A stretch of DNA of 64,000 bases from Phycisphaerae bacterium (GTDB taxonomy: Bacteria; Planctomycetota; Phycisphaerae; Sedimentisphaerales; Anaerohalosphaeraceae), in the NCBI GenBank assembly GCA_014859965.1, contig JACZKQ010000169.1:1-64000 (forward strand). The letters run 5' to 3'. Numbering within the stretch: the stretch's first letter is position 1; the number at the start of each line of letters is the position of its first letter. The translations under genes and the position numbers were made by a program. Of the stretch, positions 17,378 through 25,798 are shown one piece after another. The notes beneath the pieces are model-generated. The model worked only from the letters and a program-made list of their open reading frames with translations. It made no database searches and had not been told where the DNA came from.

Positions 17378-18136
17378 TTACAACCAGTAGGCGGGCCGCC
17401 CGTAAAAATCGTAAAGTTGAACTTCGTATTCTCTGTTGACGGGAGCCGCCGGGTCGAACTCCGGGCTTTTCCGAACCTCCTCTTTGGTCACATCGACAAG
17501 AATCTCGGAACCGTCCCAACGAATCTCCGTCACCCACTCCGGGGGAATAATCACTTTTCTGCCCGACAGCCACTTTCCGATGTCCACCACAAGGTACCGA
17601 ATAATCCAGTCATCAATATTAACTACAAAATCGTCGCTGTGGCCGATTGCCCCGTCTTCGGCGTGGATCCGGTAACCAATCACTTCCCTCGTACTCCGCA
17701 AGTGGGGATTACCCTCGTCGCCCTTTTCCACGCCTTCGGGTTCACCAATTTCGCCTGCACGGGGGGCAATGCCCGAAGCGTACGGGGAAATCGTCGGCTC
17801 CCACGCCCCGCCGCCCCAATAAGACGCCCAGTTATAATAGGCGTGCAGTTCGCTTTCCTGCTGGCGCGACACAGGTCTGTCTGTGTCAATATCGGGGCTG
17901 TTCTCAACTTTCTCTCGGGTCAGTTTGACGGGCAGGATCCGCAAGCGGCCCTCCGGCCGGCCCAGCGATGACGGGGCCAGCAGCACCTTGCGTCCGGGCA
18001 GCCACTTGCCCGTATCGACCACAAGATATCTTATGGCCCAGTTGTTGTCGTCAAACAGAAAGCCGTGTACCTGCCCAATGTTTCCGTCTTCCGCTTCAAC
18101 CGTGTAAGAACTCAAATGTTCGACACTGAAAAGCAT
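17378..18136 (-). CDS. Protein with two PRC-barrel domains
   Basis: 252 residues from the ATG at 18136, which follows GGGGAGAA. Two PRC-barrel units lie near residues 5-75 and 145-215. Each has the pattern G-x-I-G-x-x-x-x-F-x-x-D-(D)-x-x-W-x-I-R-Y-L-V-V-D-x-G-x-W-L-x-G-R-K-V. Between them is a linker rich in Tyr/Trp/Gly (Y-N-W-A-S-Y-W-G-G-G), and a similar tail ends the protein. PRC-barrels are found in photosynthetic reaction-centre H subunits and RimM, and in many small stress-island proteins of unknown role. A relative with the same layout lies at 19932-20747. Confidence 0.85.
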   Translation of the reverse strand: MLFSVEHLSSYTVEAEDGNIGQVHGFLFDDNNWAIRYLVVDTGKWLPGRKVLLAPSSLGRPEGRLRILPVKLTREKVENSPDIDTDRPVSRQQESELHAYYNWASYWGGGAWEPTISPYASGIAPRAGEIGEPEGVEKGDEGNPHLRSTREVIGYRIHAEDGAIGHSDDFVVNIDDWIIRYLVVDIGKWLSGRKVIIPPEWVTEIRWDGSEILVDVTKEEVRKSPEFDPAAPVNREYEVQLYDFYGRPAYWL

Positions 18137-18569
18137 CTTGTATTCTCCCCGGCCGTGATTATGCTGCACGGCCAAACAGCGGCTCTTTCGCCGCTCTCCG
18201 CACTGACACGCACACGGGTCATCGCCAGACTGTTGACCGCCGTCGCGGTTCCGATCAGCAGCCATGTGCCATCACCGACGCCGCGCGTCATTTTGCGACC
18301 GCGTTTCTGTTTCGGCAAATCAGCTCGTCCAATTGAGCATTATGGGCACAACGACTGCCCCGCCATAGCTGCAGTGCGTGACGGTCGGAAATACCCCCTG
18401 CAGCCGAAACGGCTCTGAGCCGTGGCGCGCGTCTGATATGTGCGCGCAGGCGATCCTCTCCACTGTGTCGTGATGCCCGCTTGTCCCCAATTCGATTAAG
18501 AAATGCAGACAAATGGCCGACATCATGTATGCGATCCGAACTAAACATCTGAATAAAATGGGGGCAAGT
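18137..18569. other. 433-base intergenic region between the PRC-barrel and OsmC genes, no gene supported
   Basis: It is the upstream region of two divergent genes. A 6-bp hairpin pairs 18409-18414 with 18418-18423 around a 3-base loop, and a GCGCGC inverted pair lies near 18425-18447. No convincing -35/-10 pair was found on either strand. Short open frames here lack ribosome sites and start in shadows of neighbours. Confidence 0.5.
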
Positions 18570-19004
18570 ATGATAACCAAAAGAGCAACCGCTGCATGGA
18601 AAGGGACCCTGGCGGACGGACAAGGCGTATTGTCAGCCGGGCCCGAAATGGCCGACCGCCTCTTCGACCGGGAATCGCGTTTCGGCCAGGGACGCGGTGT
18701 CAATCCCGAAGAGCTGATCGGCGCCGCATTGGCCGGCTGCTTTTGTATGGCCTTGGCGCATGCCATTGAAGAAGAGGGCTACGAACCAGACGGCGTAGAG
18801 GCCGTCGCCGAGATCATGCTCGAAGAATCTGCCCCCGAAATCGCGGGCATTCGACTTAAGACGACCGGCAGCATTCCCGGCCTTAGCCAGCAGGAGTTTG
18901 AGAGACTTGCCGAGCAAACCGCGCAGTCGTGCGTCGTCGCCAGGGCGTTGTCCGCCATTGAAGTGACCGTCGAACCGGCCATGTTGACGCCCACGGGCGG
19001 CTGA
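18570..19004 (+). CDS. osmC: OsmC-type peroxiredoxin
   Basis: 144 residues from the ATG at 18570, preceded by a G-rich site at 18560-18564; this is the typical OsmC length. The two conserved cysteines are Cys57 (A-G-C-F-C-M-A) and Cys121 (A-Q-S-C-V-V-A), the resolving/peroxidatic pair that reduces organic hydroperoxides. An extra Cys59 lies two residues after the first. The N-terminus (A-T-A-A-W-K-G-T-L-A-D-G-Q-G) matches OsmC rather than the shorter YhfA form. It is followed 77 bases later by an aldo/keto reductase on the same strand, consistent with a small oxidative-stress unit. Confidence 0.88.
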   Translation: MITKRATAAWKGTLADGQGVLSAGPEMADRLFDRESRFGQGRGVNPEELIGAALAGCFCMALAHAIEEEGYEPDGVEAVAEIMLEESAPEIAGIRLKTTGSIPGLSQQEFERLAEQTAQSCVVARALSAIEVTVEPAMLTPTGG

Positions 19005-19081
19005 AGCGAAGCAATGTGACGCGTGCCGGCTGCCATGCATGCATCTGGTGGCCCGGTGGCACATCCTGCAAGGGGGACCGA

Positions 19082-19894
19082 ATGGAACAGGTAACGCGCA
19101 AAGAAATTACGCTCAAAAGCGGCCATCGCATGCCGGTGCTCGGGCTCGGCACATGGCAACTGACCGGCCGCCATGCTGAAAAGATCCTTTCCAAAGCGCT
19201 GGATATCGGATACCGGCACTTCGACACTGCAGAAAACTACGGTAATGAGGAAGCCGTCGGGCGCGCTATTGCAGGCGGAGATCGCGATGCTGTGTTCATC
19301 ACGTCAAAAGTTGAACCCCGACACCTCCGGAAGGCCGACCTGATCGAGGCCTGCGAGCGATCACTGGAGCGCATGCGCACCGATTACCTGGACCTGTACC
19401 TCGTGCACTGGCCAAGCGAAACCATCCCCGAGGACGTGACCATGGAGGGCATGGCGACCCTCGTCGACCGCAAGATGGTGCGAAGTGTCGGCCTCAGCAA
19501 TTTTAACGTAGCGCGCATTCGAAAGGTCCTGTCGGTCTCGGATGTTCCCATATGCAACAATCAGATAGAGTATCATCCACTGCGGAACCGCGACGATATC
19601 GTGGCATTCTGCCGCGATCAGGGCATCGCCGTCACCGCCTACTCGCCCTTGGCTCAGGGCAAGGTGTTCGATAATGATGTGATCCGGGAAATGGCACGAA
19701 AGTACGACAAGTCTGCGGCCCAGATCAGTTTGCGATGGCTGATCCAAATGGACGTGGCCGTTATCCCAAAAGCCGCTTCCGTGAAGCACCTCATCGCCAA
19801 CTACGACCTCGATGATTTCGAGCTTTCGCCCGAGGACATGGATCGAATTCACCGGATGGGCATTGAAACACGGTTGATTGATACGCACGCGTGA
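19082..19894 (+). CDS. Aldo/keto reductase
   Basis: 270 residues from the ATG at 19082, with AGGGGG six bases upstream. The catalytic tetrad is complete: Asp48 and Tyr53 (F-D-T-A-E-N-Y-G), Lys76 (T-S-K-V) and His109 (L-V-H-W-P). The NADPH-binding C-terminal segment I-P-K-A-A-S-V-K-H is present. It belongs to the group of 2,5-diketo-gluconate-reductase-like enzymes that reduce small aldehydes or ketones. The cytoplasmic location and OsmC neighbour suggest detoxification of reactive carbonyls, although sugar reduction cannot be excluded. Confidence 0.88.
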   Translation: MEQVTRKEITLKSGHRMPVLGLGTWQLTGRHAEKILSKALDIGYRHFDTAENYGNEEAVGRAIAGGDRDAVFITSKVEPRHLRKADLIEACERSLERMRTDYLDLYLVHWPSETIPEDVTMEGMATLVDRKMVRSVGLSNFNVARIRKVLSVSDVPICNNQIEYHPLRNRDDIVAFCRDQGIAVTAYSPLAQGKVFDNDVIREMARKYDKSAAQISLRWLIQMDVAVIPKAASVKHLIANYDLDDFELSPEDMDRIHRMGIETRLIDTHA

Positions 19895-19931
19895 GTCGTG
19901 CCGATACCGCTATGATTACCGGGTGGCCAAG

Positions 19932-20747
19932 ATGCATATAAGCGTTCAGGAATTCTGCGGCTGTGCGGTGCGATGTCTCGACGGCCTCACCGCCAACATC
20001 ACGGACGTGCTGATCAGCAGGAGCGCATGGCTGGCACGCTATGCCGTCGTCAGCCTCGGCCCCGAACTGGGCAACGCGCACGTCATGCTGCCTCTTACGG
20101 ACGCCGAACGCGTCGACTCGCGCAGACGCTGCCTTTCCGTACAGTTAACCTCGCGGGATCTCGAGTGGGCCGCTCCATGCGACCGGGCCCGCCCCCTGAC
20201 CGGCCGTCAGGAACGCCTGTTGAGCGAGCGATACGACTGGCCCTGCGGCTGGCTGAACGGCGTTCGCAGCGCACCGCCGCTTCCGGCTTTACCCGACGAT
20301 CCGCACAAGCCGATTACGGAAAGCGAACGGGCGCTCGAAAACCTGCTTGCCGACGGCTCCGATATGCAGGCCGCCGCTCCGATGATCACCGGCTTTACTG
20401 CCTCCACCACGGACGGCGCCGAGGGGGCCATTGAGACCCTGCTCATCAACATCGACGACTGGCGCATTCCATATCTCGCCGTACAAGTCGGCGCCGCACG
20501 AGCGGTCGTCCTCCCGACCCACAGGCTCAGGGGCATCGATTGGCTCCACAAGCATGTACACCTCGCCGATGACGCCAAAACCATAAGCGGCGGACCGCGA
20601 TTCCGATCACATGGCCCAGCCCGAATCGACCTGGCCCGCCGCCTCGAAGCCTACTACGGTGGCGTACTTGCCCCCGATGCCGCCCGGCCGTCACCCGAAT
20701 ATCGCCCGACCCATGCCCGTTCCACGAATAATCTGGTTGCCAAATAG
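19932..20747 (+). CDS. Diverged PRC-barrel protein
   Basis: 271 residues from the ATG at 19932; the ribosome site (GGGTGG) is weak. The second half contains a recognisable PRC-barrel unit (G-A-E-G-A-I-E-T-L-L-I-N-I-D-D-W-R-I-P-Y-L-A-V-Q), which parallels the second unit of the protein at 17378-18136. The first half (C-L-D-G-L-T-A-N-I-T-D-V-L-I-S) is a decayed first unit. The inter-domain Y-D-W-P-C-G-W-L motif echoes the Tyr/Trp linker of the relative. The key glycines and the D-G-K-W segment are lost, so it may be a degenerate or specialised copy. It starts 37 bases after the aldo/keto reductase. Confidence 0.7.
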   Translation: MHISVQEFCGCAVRCLDGLTANITDVLISRSAWLARYAVVSLGPELGNAHVMLPLTDAERVDSRRRCLSVQLTSRDLEWAAPCDRARPLTGRQERLLSERYDWPCGWLNGVRSAPPLPALPDDPHKPITESERALENLLADGSDMQAAAPMITGFTASTTDGAEGAIETLLINIDDWRIPYLAVQVGAARAVVLPTHRLRGIDWLHKHVHLADDAKTISGGPRFRSHGPARIDLARRLEAYYGGVLAPDAARPSPEYRPTHARSTNNLVAK

Positions 20748-20814
20748 TGACTGCCTCCTGAGCGGAAGAGGTGGTTAGGCGAATCGGGGGCTCTGCCGCC
20801 AGGCGAAATGCGGA

Positions 20815-21813
20815 TTAGGCGGTGGGGACGAGTATCTGGCCGTTTTCCCACGCACCGAATGCCTGGAACGCGGTCTGCTTGTGCGCGATGCCCCCCGATG
20901 TGTGCGGGTCGGCAATGACCAGGGCCCGAACGCGGCGGTGGGCGTCGCAGTAACGCCGGATCTCTTCGCCGGTCATGATCATGAACGCCGTGGAAAGCGC
21001 ATCGCCGCTGGCGGCGTCGGGCGTGCAGGACCACGAGGCGAGCCGACCGAGGACGGGCCGGGCTTTCCGCGGGTCAATGATGTGGCCGCTCCCTCGGCCG
21101 GAACCGTTGACTGCCTGGTTTTTCAGTGAAAGGCGGACGAGGGTTTCCTGGCCGTCTTCGGGATTGCTGAAGGTAATGGGCCATCCATCGCTCCCGTCAG
21201 GAGCATCGAGGGCGAGAACGGAACTGTAACCGCCGTGGACAAGGGCCTTGTCGATGCCCCACTCACGGAGAATGGCCGCGATCCTGTCGACCGTGAACCC
21301 CTTGCCGATTCCGCCCAGATCGACCTGCACGCCCTCCACTGCGACCGTGACGGTATATAAATCAGGATCAAGTCTGAGCAGATGGGCTCCCGTGCGGGCC
21401 AGGGCGGCATGGAGTGCCTCAGGCGACGGAGAGCGAGGCTGTTTCTTTTCGTCCAGCAGGCAGCGAAAAAGCGAGCCGATCGTGACATCGAAGGCGCCGT
21501 CGGTCTCTTCATAAAGTCGGCAGGCGATTCGCAGGCACTCGAACGCTTCCAACCCGATCTGGACGGGCCGCCCCGGGGGGCTGGTATTGATTCTGCCGAT
21601 GTCACTGTTGGGGATGTATCGGCTGAGTTCCTGTTCAATGCGGTCGATCTCGCTGAAGACCTCCATCGCGGCCTGCCGGCTGTACGGGAAATCGTCATGC
21701 TGAATAAGCACCTCGTAAACGGTCGCCATGGCGTCATGTGAAAAACGATGAACCCCTTTCACGGCATCGCCATGGCTGTTGACAAGAAAGACCTCCGGCG
21801 GTTTGGTGGTCAT
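20815..21813 (-). CDS. apbE: FAD:protein FMN transferase (ApbE family)
   Basis: 332 residues from the ATG at 21813, preceded by GGAGGAGG. The family signature D-L-G-G-I-G-K-G-F-T-V-D is near residue 165, with the FAD-binding H-D-A-M-A-T-V-Y region near 30 and a C-terminal S-x-D-A-(A/S)-S-G-D-A-L-S-T metal-binding segment. ApbE covalently attaches FMN to threonine of flavoproteins such as NqrB/NqrC/RnfD. It has no signal peptide from this start. The ATG overlaps the stop of the upstream glycosyltransferase gene by four bases, so translation is coupled. No flavinylated partner is visible in the window. Confidence 0.88.
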   Translation of the reverse strand: MTTKPPEVFLVNSHGDAVKGVHRFSHDAMATVYEVLIQHDDFPYSRQAAMEVFSEIDRIEQELSRYIPNSDIGRINTSPPGRPVQIGLEAFECLRIACRLYEETDGAFDVTIGSLFRCLLDEKKQPRSPSPEALHAALARTGAHLLRLDPDLYTVTVAVEGVQVDLGGIGKGFTVDRIAAILREWGIDKALVHGGYSSVLALDAPDGSDGWPITFSNPEDGQETLVRLSLKNQAVNGSGRGSGHIIDPRKARPVLGRLASWSCTPDAASGDALSTAFMIMTGEEIRRYCDAHRRVRALVIADPHTSGGIAHKQTAFQAFGAWENGQILVPTA

Positions 21814-23459
21814 TGCGATGCCTCCTCCCGTGCGTAAGCTTTCAGCCGCCCGTCTTTGAGGTCCCACATGACAAAACCGCTGAGTTCAATAGTAGGCCGC
21901 AACTCGGTGTAGGCGTCGAACAGCGGTACAAAGGTAGCATACTGACCGGGGGGCGCAAATATCTTGCTGAGAATCTGCTTCTCAATCGATGCACGTCCAA
22001 TAATCACAGGGGCGGGCATGGTGGTCACATCGACGTCGCTGTAGTAGCCGACGTTCGTGTAGGCCCGCAGATACCACGGCAGCGGCCAGTAGTCAGCGCC
22101 AGGGCAAATGACCTCAATGAGCATGCCCTTGCCGTCAGGGTGGAGGTCGGCCATCTCGTCGACCTTCTCGACAACGGTGAATACGTCCCGGCCCGCGTGT
22201 GCGTACACATAGGGATTGGCATGATCGTCATAGTACCGGAACGCGCCGGAGGCGGACTGCCATGCAAGATGCGCGGCCCCCTGCACCAGCAGGAGCGCGA
22301 CGAGCGTCCGCGGCCAGCCTCGCGGGACAAGCCGCAAAATAACCACAACGCCGACACCGGCTAACAGAATCCAGGCATGAAGGAAGCCTAACAGGCACCA
22401 GGGAGTCTTATAGGGAATGAGGGAATACACGACGGTCAGGATGACCGCATAAAACGCCGCAAACCGCAGGAACCCGTAACTCGTATTCCCCGCGCCCCGC
22501 TTCCACAACGCCGCAACCAGTCCGACCACTCCCAGCGCGAGTATGAATCCCTCCGTCCAAAGCGGCCCCCCCTCCAACTTAAACCACCCAAGAATCTGCA
22601 AATAGTAATACCACGGATGAATATGCGCCGTTGCCTGCCCCGCCCCGCGACCCAGGTAGGTCCCGAACGTCGCCACCGAATCCCAAATCCCCCGCGGATT
22701 CCGAAACCCGCAAGAAAACAGAACCGCAGAAACCACAATGGCGGCCACCACGGCGAGCCAAATATGCCTAAGATTGATCTTTTTGAGCGAGGCAAATACA
22801 GCGGGCGCGCCGCCCCCGTTCAACAAAAGCGTCAGCATGAGCGACAACACCAAAGCTGCGACGGGTATTATGAACGTTTCCTTCGTAGCGTGCATAAATG
22901 CAATGGATACGCCGGCAAGCACGGCCCAGATCAGGCGTCGCGAACCGGCATAGCGCCAGCCGCAGGCAATCAGGCAGAAGGTAAAGAAGACGAGCAGTAT
23001 TTCCTGTATATAGTAACGGCTATAGAAGACCATGGCGTGGCTGATTGCGGTCAGTACGGCTGCTGCGATCGCGGCGGGCCAGCCGAGTCCGTCGGCAACG
23101 CCGATGATCAGCAGGACCAGCAGCACGCCGAAAGCGACCGGCACAACGCGCAGCGTGGATTCGTCGATCTCCTGATACGTGTGCTGATTACTCAGCCACG
23201 CGGAGATCAGCGTAAAGTAATTGAGCGTCGGCCCGTGGTATTCATGCGGGTCGTAGATGTACTCGCCCTGCTCGATGAGCGTACCGAACTTGTCGGCGTG
23301 AATCGCTTCGTCGACATGCATCGGACGCTGCGACAGTCGCGGCAGCCGTATCGCAGCCGCGACAAGAGTCACCAGCACGACCAGGGCAATCAGTATTGCA
23401 GAACGTCTCGACTCCCGCACAAGCGTCATCCTCATATATCTTCGCACCCTGTACAGCAT
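21810..23459 (-). CDS. Membrane glycosyltransferase, TIGR03663/Agl23-like
   Basis: 549 residues from the ATG at 23459; ATGs at 23435 and 23429 are alternatives. An N-terminal span is followed by R-P-M-H-V-D-E-A-I-H-A-D-K-F (about 45-58) and Y-D-P-H-E-Y-H-G-P-T-L-N-Y, the catalytic-loop acidic motif of the TIGR03663 (flippase-associated Agl23) GT-C group. About ten more membrane spans follow, then a soluble C-terminal part. Members are linked to archaeal-type protein N-glycosylation and to polyprenyl-linked sugar transfer. It is followed without a gap by apbE and preceded by a lipoprotein gene. Confidence 0.82.
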   Translation of the reverse strand: MLYRVRRYMRMTLVRESRRSAILIALVVLVTLVAAAIRLPRLSQRPMHVDEAIHADKFGTLIEQGEYIYDPHEYHGPTLNYFTLISAWLSNQHTYQEIDESTLRVVPVAFGVLLVLLIIGVADGLGWPAAIAAAVLTAISHAMVFYSRYYIQEILLVFFTFCLIACGWRYAGSRRLIWAVLAGVSIAFMHATKETFIIPVAALVLSLMLTLLLNGGGAPAVFASLKKINLRHIWLAVVAAIVVSAVLFSCGFRNPRGIWDSVATFGTYLGRGAGQATAHIHPWYYYLQILGWFKLEGGPLWTEGFILALGVVGLVAALWKRGAGNTSYGFLRFAAFYAVILTVVYSLIPYKTPWCLLGFLHAWILLAGVGVVVILRLVPRGWPRTLVALLLVQGAAHLAWQSASGAFRYYDDHANPYVYAHAGRDVFTVVEKVDEMADLHPDGKGMLIEVICPGADYWPLPWYLRAYTNVGYYSDVDVTTMPAPVIIGRASIEKQILSKIFAPPGQYATFVPLFDAYTELRPTIELSGFVMWDLKDGRLKAYAREEASQ

Positions 23460-23491
23460 CACACCCCCGCCGGATCGCCAGCGGGGGTGTG
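23460..23491 (-). other. 11-bp hairpin covering the ribosome site of the Agl23-like gene
   Basis: A perfect 11-bp stem (23460-23470 with 23481-23491) has a 10-base loop. It lies directly before the ATG at 23459 and contains the GGGGGTG sequence that would act as ribosome site. No T-run follows on either strand. It could end transcription of the lipoprotein gene, regulate translation, or imply a start further downstream. Confidence 0.6.
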
Positions 23492-23542
23492 TCACATGCG
23501 TTGATAAATCCAGCCGATTCCGCTGTGATCTATGTTAGTCGT

Positions 23543-24424
23543 TTACTTGCCCCAGACCTCGACTTCGATGTAGTTGTTCAGATCATTGGCATTGCCGCCA
23601 TTGCTGAACAGGCGGACGTAGCGTCCCTTGACACCCTTAGCGTCAACGAGTTTGCCTTCCGAGGTTTCGATATAGTGCATGTCCTTGCCGATGCCCAGGC
23701 CTGCGGAGTTATCGATATCGTTATTGAAGATCGTCTGCACATTGGTGATGAAGTCAGCGTCGTCGGCTACCTGGATGATCACATCGTAGTAGACACGCGC
23801 CTGCTTGTGATAGTGCCAGACCAGCACGGCGTATATGTCACACTGCTTTTCGAGATCAATGGTAATGTGCTGCAGGAAGGGCCCGAGTTCGACATAACTG
23901 CCGTCGGCGGCTTCTTTATCGCCATCGGTGATCATATCGAGTTCCCCGATGATGGGCATGTCGTCCGTGCTGGCGACGGGCTTGCCGAGGGCCAGGTTGA
24001 CACAGCCTTCGGGGGCGTAGAACGGCGGACGCGGCTTGCCGGTGGGCTTCTGCAGATTGGCCACGCTGATGTTGGTGGGCGTACCGACAAACATGGGCTT
24101 GGGCATCTCTAACGGCAAGGGCGCCATGCCCGGACCGGGGGTGCCGAGTTTTTCGTCAGACGGGGCCGCAGCGGCCGCCGATGCTTCAGCCGCGGCATCG
24201 GTCACTGCCTCTTCGACCTCCTCGGAAACCACAACCACTGCGGCGGGTTCGAGTTTCGGCTCTGCAACCGCTGTCGGAACCACGGGCTCGGCCGGAGCGG
24301 TGACCACCGGAGCCTCGACAACCGGTTCAGTATCAGGCGTACTCTTCTTGCAGGAACTTGCACCAATGACGAGCGCCGCCGTCAACAACACACTTAGAGA
24401 AATTTTCCAACTTGTTTGTAACAT
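23543..24424 (-). CDS. Lipoprotein with C-terminal discoidin-like (F5/8 type C) domain
   Basis: 293 residues from the ATG at 24424, after GGAGATGGA. Residues 1-25 are a signal ending in a lipobox-like A-S-S-C. Residues about 30-100 are low-complexity Ala/Pro/Val/Glu, probably a flexible spacer to the outer membrane. Residues about 140-290 resemble a galactose-binding-like beta-sandwich: N-L-A-L-G-K-P-V-A-S-T-D at the start, I-T-D-G-D at the calcium site and K-G-R-Y-V-R-L-F-S-N near the end, all usual F5/8 features. It may bind glycan at the surface. It has its own promoter just upstream and lies 83 bases ahead of the glycosyltransferase gene. Confidence 0.78.
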   Translation of the reverse strand: MLQTSWKISLSVLLTAALVIGASSCKKSTPDTEPVVEAPVVTAPAEPVVPTAVAEPKLEPAAVVVVSEEVEEAVTDAAAEASAAAAAPSDEKLGTPGPGMAPLPLEMPKPMFVGTPTNISVANLQKPTGKPRPPFYAPEGCVNLALGKPVASTDDMPIIGELDMITDGDKEAADGSYVELGPFLQHITIDLEKQCDIYAVLVWHYHKQARVYYDVIIQVADDADFITNVQTIFNNDIDNSAGLGIGKDMHYIETSEGKLVDAKGVKGRYVRLFSNGGNANDLNNYIEVEVWGK

Positions 24425-24488
24425 TCTGCTTCCATCTCCTAATTGTGATTGTCCAAACCGGGCCGCAAACGGGTGCAGACCGACTATC

Positions 24489-24518
24489 ATAATACACCGT
24501 ATGAGGAATTCAGTTCAA
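24489..24518 (-). promoter_or_regulatory. Sigma70-type promoter for the discoidin-like lipoprotein gene
   Basis: On the minus strand TTGAAC (24518-24513), an 18-base spacer and TATTAT (24494-24489), with the predicted start near 24482. The -35 abuts the terminator candidate of the preceding gene. Confidence 0.6.
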
Positions 24519-24542
24519 AAACAAGCCTGCATTTTAGGGCTT
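24518..24542 (-). terminator. Weak intrinsic terminator overlapping the stop of the DUF6807 gene
   Basis: A 5-bp stem (AAGCC 24523-24527 with GGCTT 24538-24542) around a 10-base loop is followed on the minus strand by G and five T. It would end the long operon that begins at 33005. The short stem keeps confidence modest. Confidence 0.5.
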
Positions 24543-25766
24543 CCAGGTCACACTGTCAACCCTCGGCCCCTCGGTAAATGACAAATATTGAGCGGCCGCG
24601 ACATCTCGCGGGGGCAATTCGCCCCGGATAACCTGAATGCGATATTTTAAAGTCAAAACCTCGCCCGCCTTAATTTCGTCCTTGAAAAACGCCCCAAACC
24701 GCCCATAATCGCGATAGGCCGAGTAGACCGACGGTGTGGGATTGTCCGGATGATTCAGGTGTAGAACGCTGTATCGGGTTCCTTTCAAGCTATAAGACAG
24801 CCCCGCCCACGGCAGATTTTGATCCTTGTGAGCATCTATGCCGTCTTTGTGGAACAGGTACTTGGCTTTGCCTTCCCTGGGTCCATCGGCAACGTCGTTG
24901 TGGGGCCGATATTGAAAGCCCGCGTGTTCGGGATCCCCGTCTAAAAATACGTCCCCGCTCACCGCCTTCAGGTCGGTCTCAAAATCCAGCAGAAGCACCG
25001 TCGGGTCGGCTGTTCGAAAGACGGTTACCCGCCGCGTTTCGGCGATCACCGGCTGCGCCGTCCTGTCGATCCAGTCGATGCGCATGGCCGACCGAGCCAA
25101 GACGGGGCCGGCAACCTGCTCGACGAAATCGCGATGCACCATAAACACATCCTTCATGTGCCACCAGTCGTTGGTCCCTCCGGCATGCTTGAGCTTGTTC
25201 CACCCGATATAGATGCCCCGGTGATGCGTGTACAGACCCAGAACATACGGATTCTCGCCGTCCGGCCCTTTGGTCAGCAGCGTCCCGTCACTATCGTACA
25301 CATGATGAAAGACCTTGTACGTCTCATGCAGACGGGCGGGCGTCGAGGTATCGTGCGCGTACATGTAGCGCGTTACTTTGTGACCGTCAAGCAGCAGGTC
25401 GAGGTAGTTGCCCGGAGTGTCACGCCACGCGAAAACCGCGGCCTGAGGTTTCTTCCGCGTGATCGTCGCCGTCCATACAGTTCGCGAATTGGCGTCGACT
25501 TTCGGCGCCACCCAATACAAACTGCGACCGTCGGCTTGGGGGACAATCTGACCCGGCACGGCGTCGCCGTCCTTTTCCGTCACGACCACCGCAAGCTGAT
25601 CACATGCGACGTCTCTGTACGCAGCAGGCAGTTGAATTTCGGCGCAGATCGGCATCTGCGCCGCATTGTGGGCCGCGCCGACAACCTCCACCACAAGTTC
25701 CGCCGAGTAAGCAGCCGAACAACAAACCAGACACAGGATCGTTAGTAAAACACGTGGACTTCTCAT
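24534..25766 (-). CDS. DUF6807 (PmoA-like) family secreted protein, copy 2
   Basis: 410 residues. Sec signal at 1-22 (L-C-L-V-C-C-S-A-A-Y-S-A). An N-terminal beta-sandwich precedes the DUF6807 core, which has Y-T-H-H-R-G-I-Y-I-G-W near residue 178 and D-W-W-H-M-K-D-V shortly after; these His/Asp residues define the family. Older annotation calls it methane oxygenase PmoA, but the fold is a beta-sandwich and the family is tied to polysaccharide loci in Planctomycetota and Bacteroidota. Its role is unknown. It is the last gene of the operon from 33005 and a distant relative of the copy at 30601-31827. Confidence 0.8.
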   Translation of the reverse strand: MRSPRVLLTILCLVCCSAAYSAELVVEVVGAAHNAAQMPICAEIQLPAAYRDVACDQLAVVVTEKDGDAVPGQIVPQADGRSLYWVAPKVDANSRTVWTATITRKKPQAAVFAWRDTPGNYLDLLLDGHKVTRYMYAHDTSTPARLHETYKVFHHVYDSDGTLLTKGPDGENPYVLGLYTHHRGIYIGWNKLKHAGGTNDWWHMKDVFMVHRDFVEQVAGPVLARSAMRIDWIDRTAQPVIAETRRVTVFRTADPTVLLLDFETDLKAVSGDVFLDGDPEHAGFQYRPHNDVADGPREGKAKYLFHKDGIDAHKDQNLPWAGLSYSLKGTRYSVLHLNHPDNPTPSVYSAYRDYGRFGAFFKDEIKAGEVLTLKYRIQVIRGELPPRDVAAAQYLSFTEGPRVDSVTWKP

Positions 25767-25798
25767 CAGCTTTCACCTTCTGTTTAACCAATACATCT

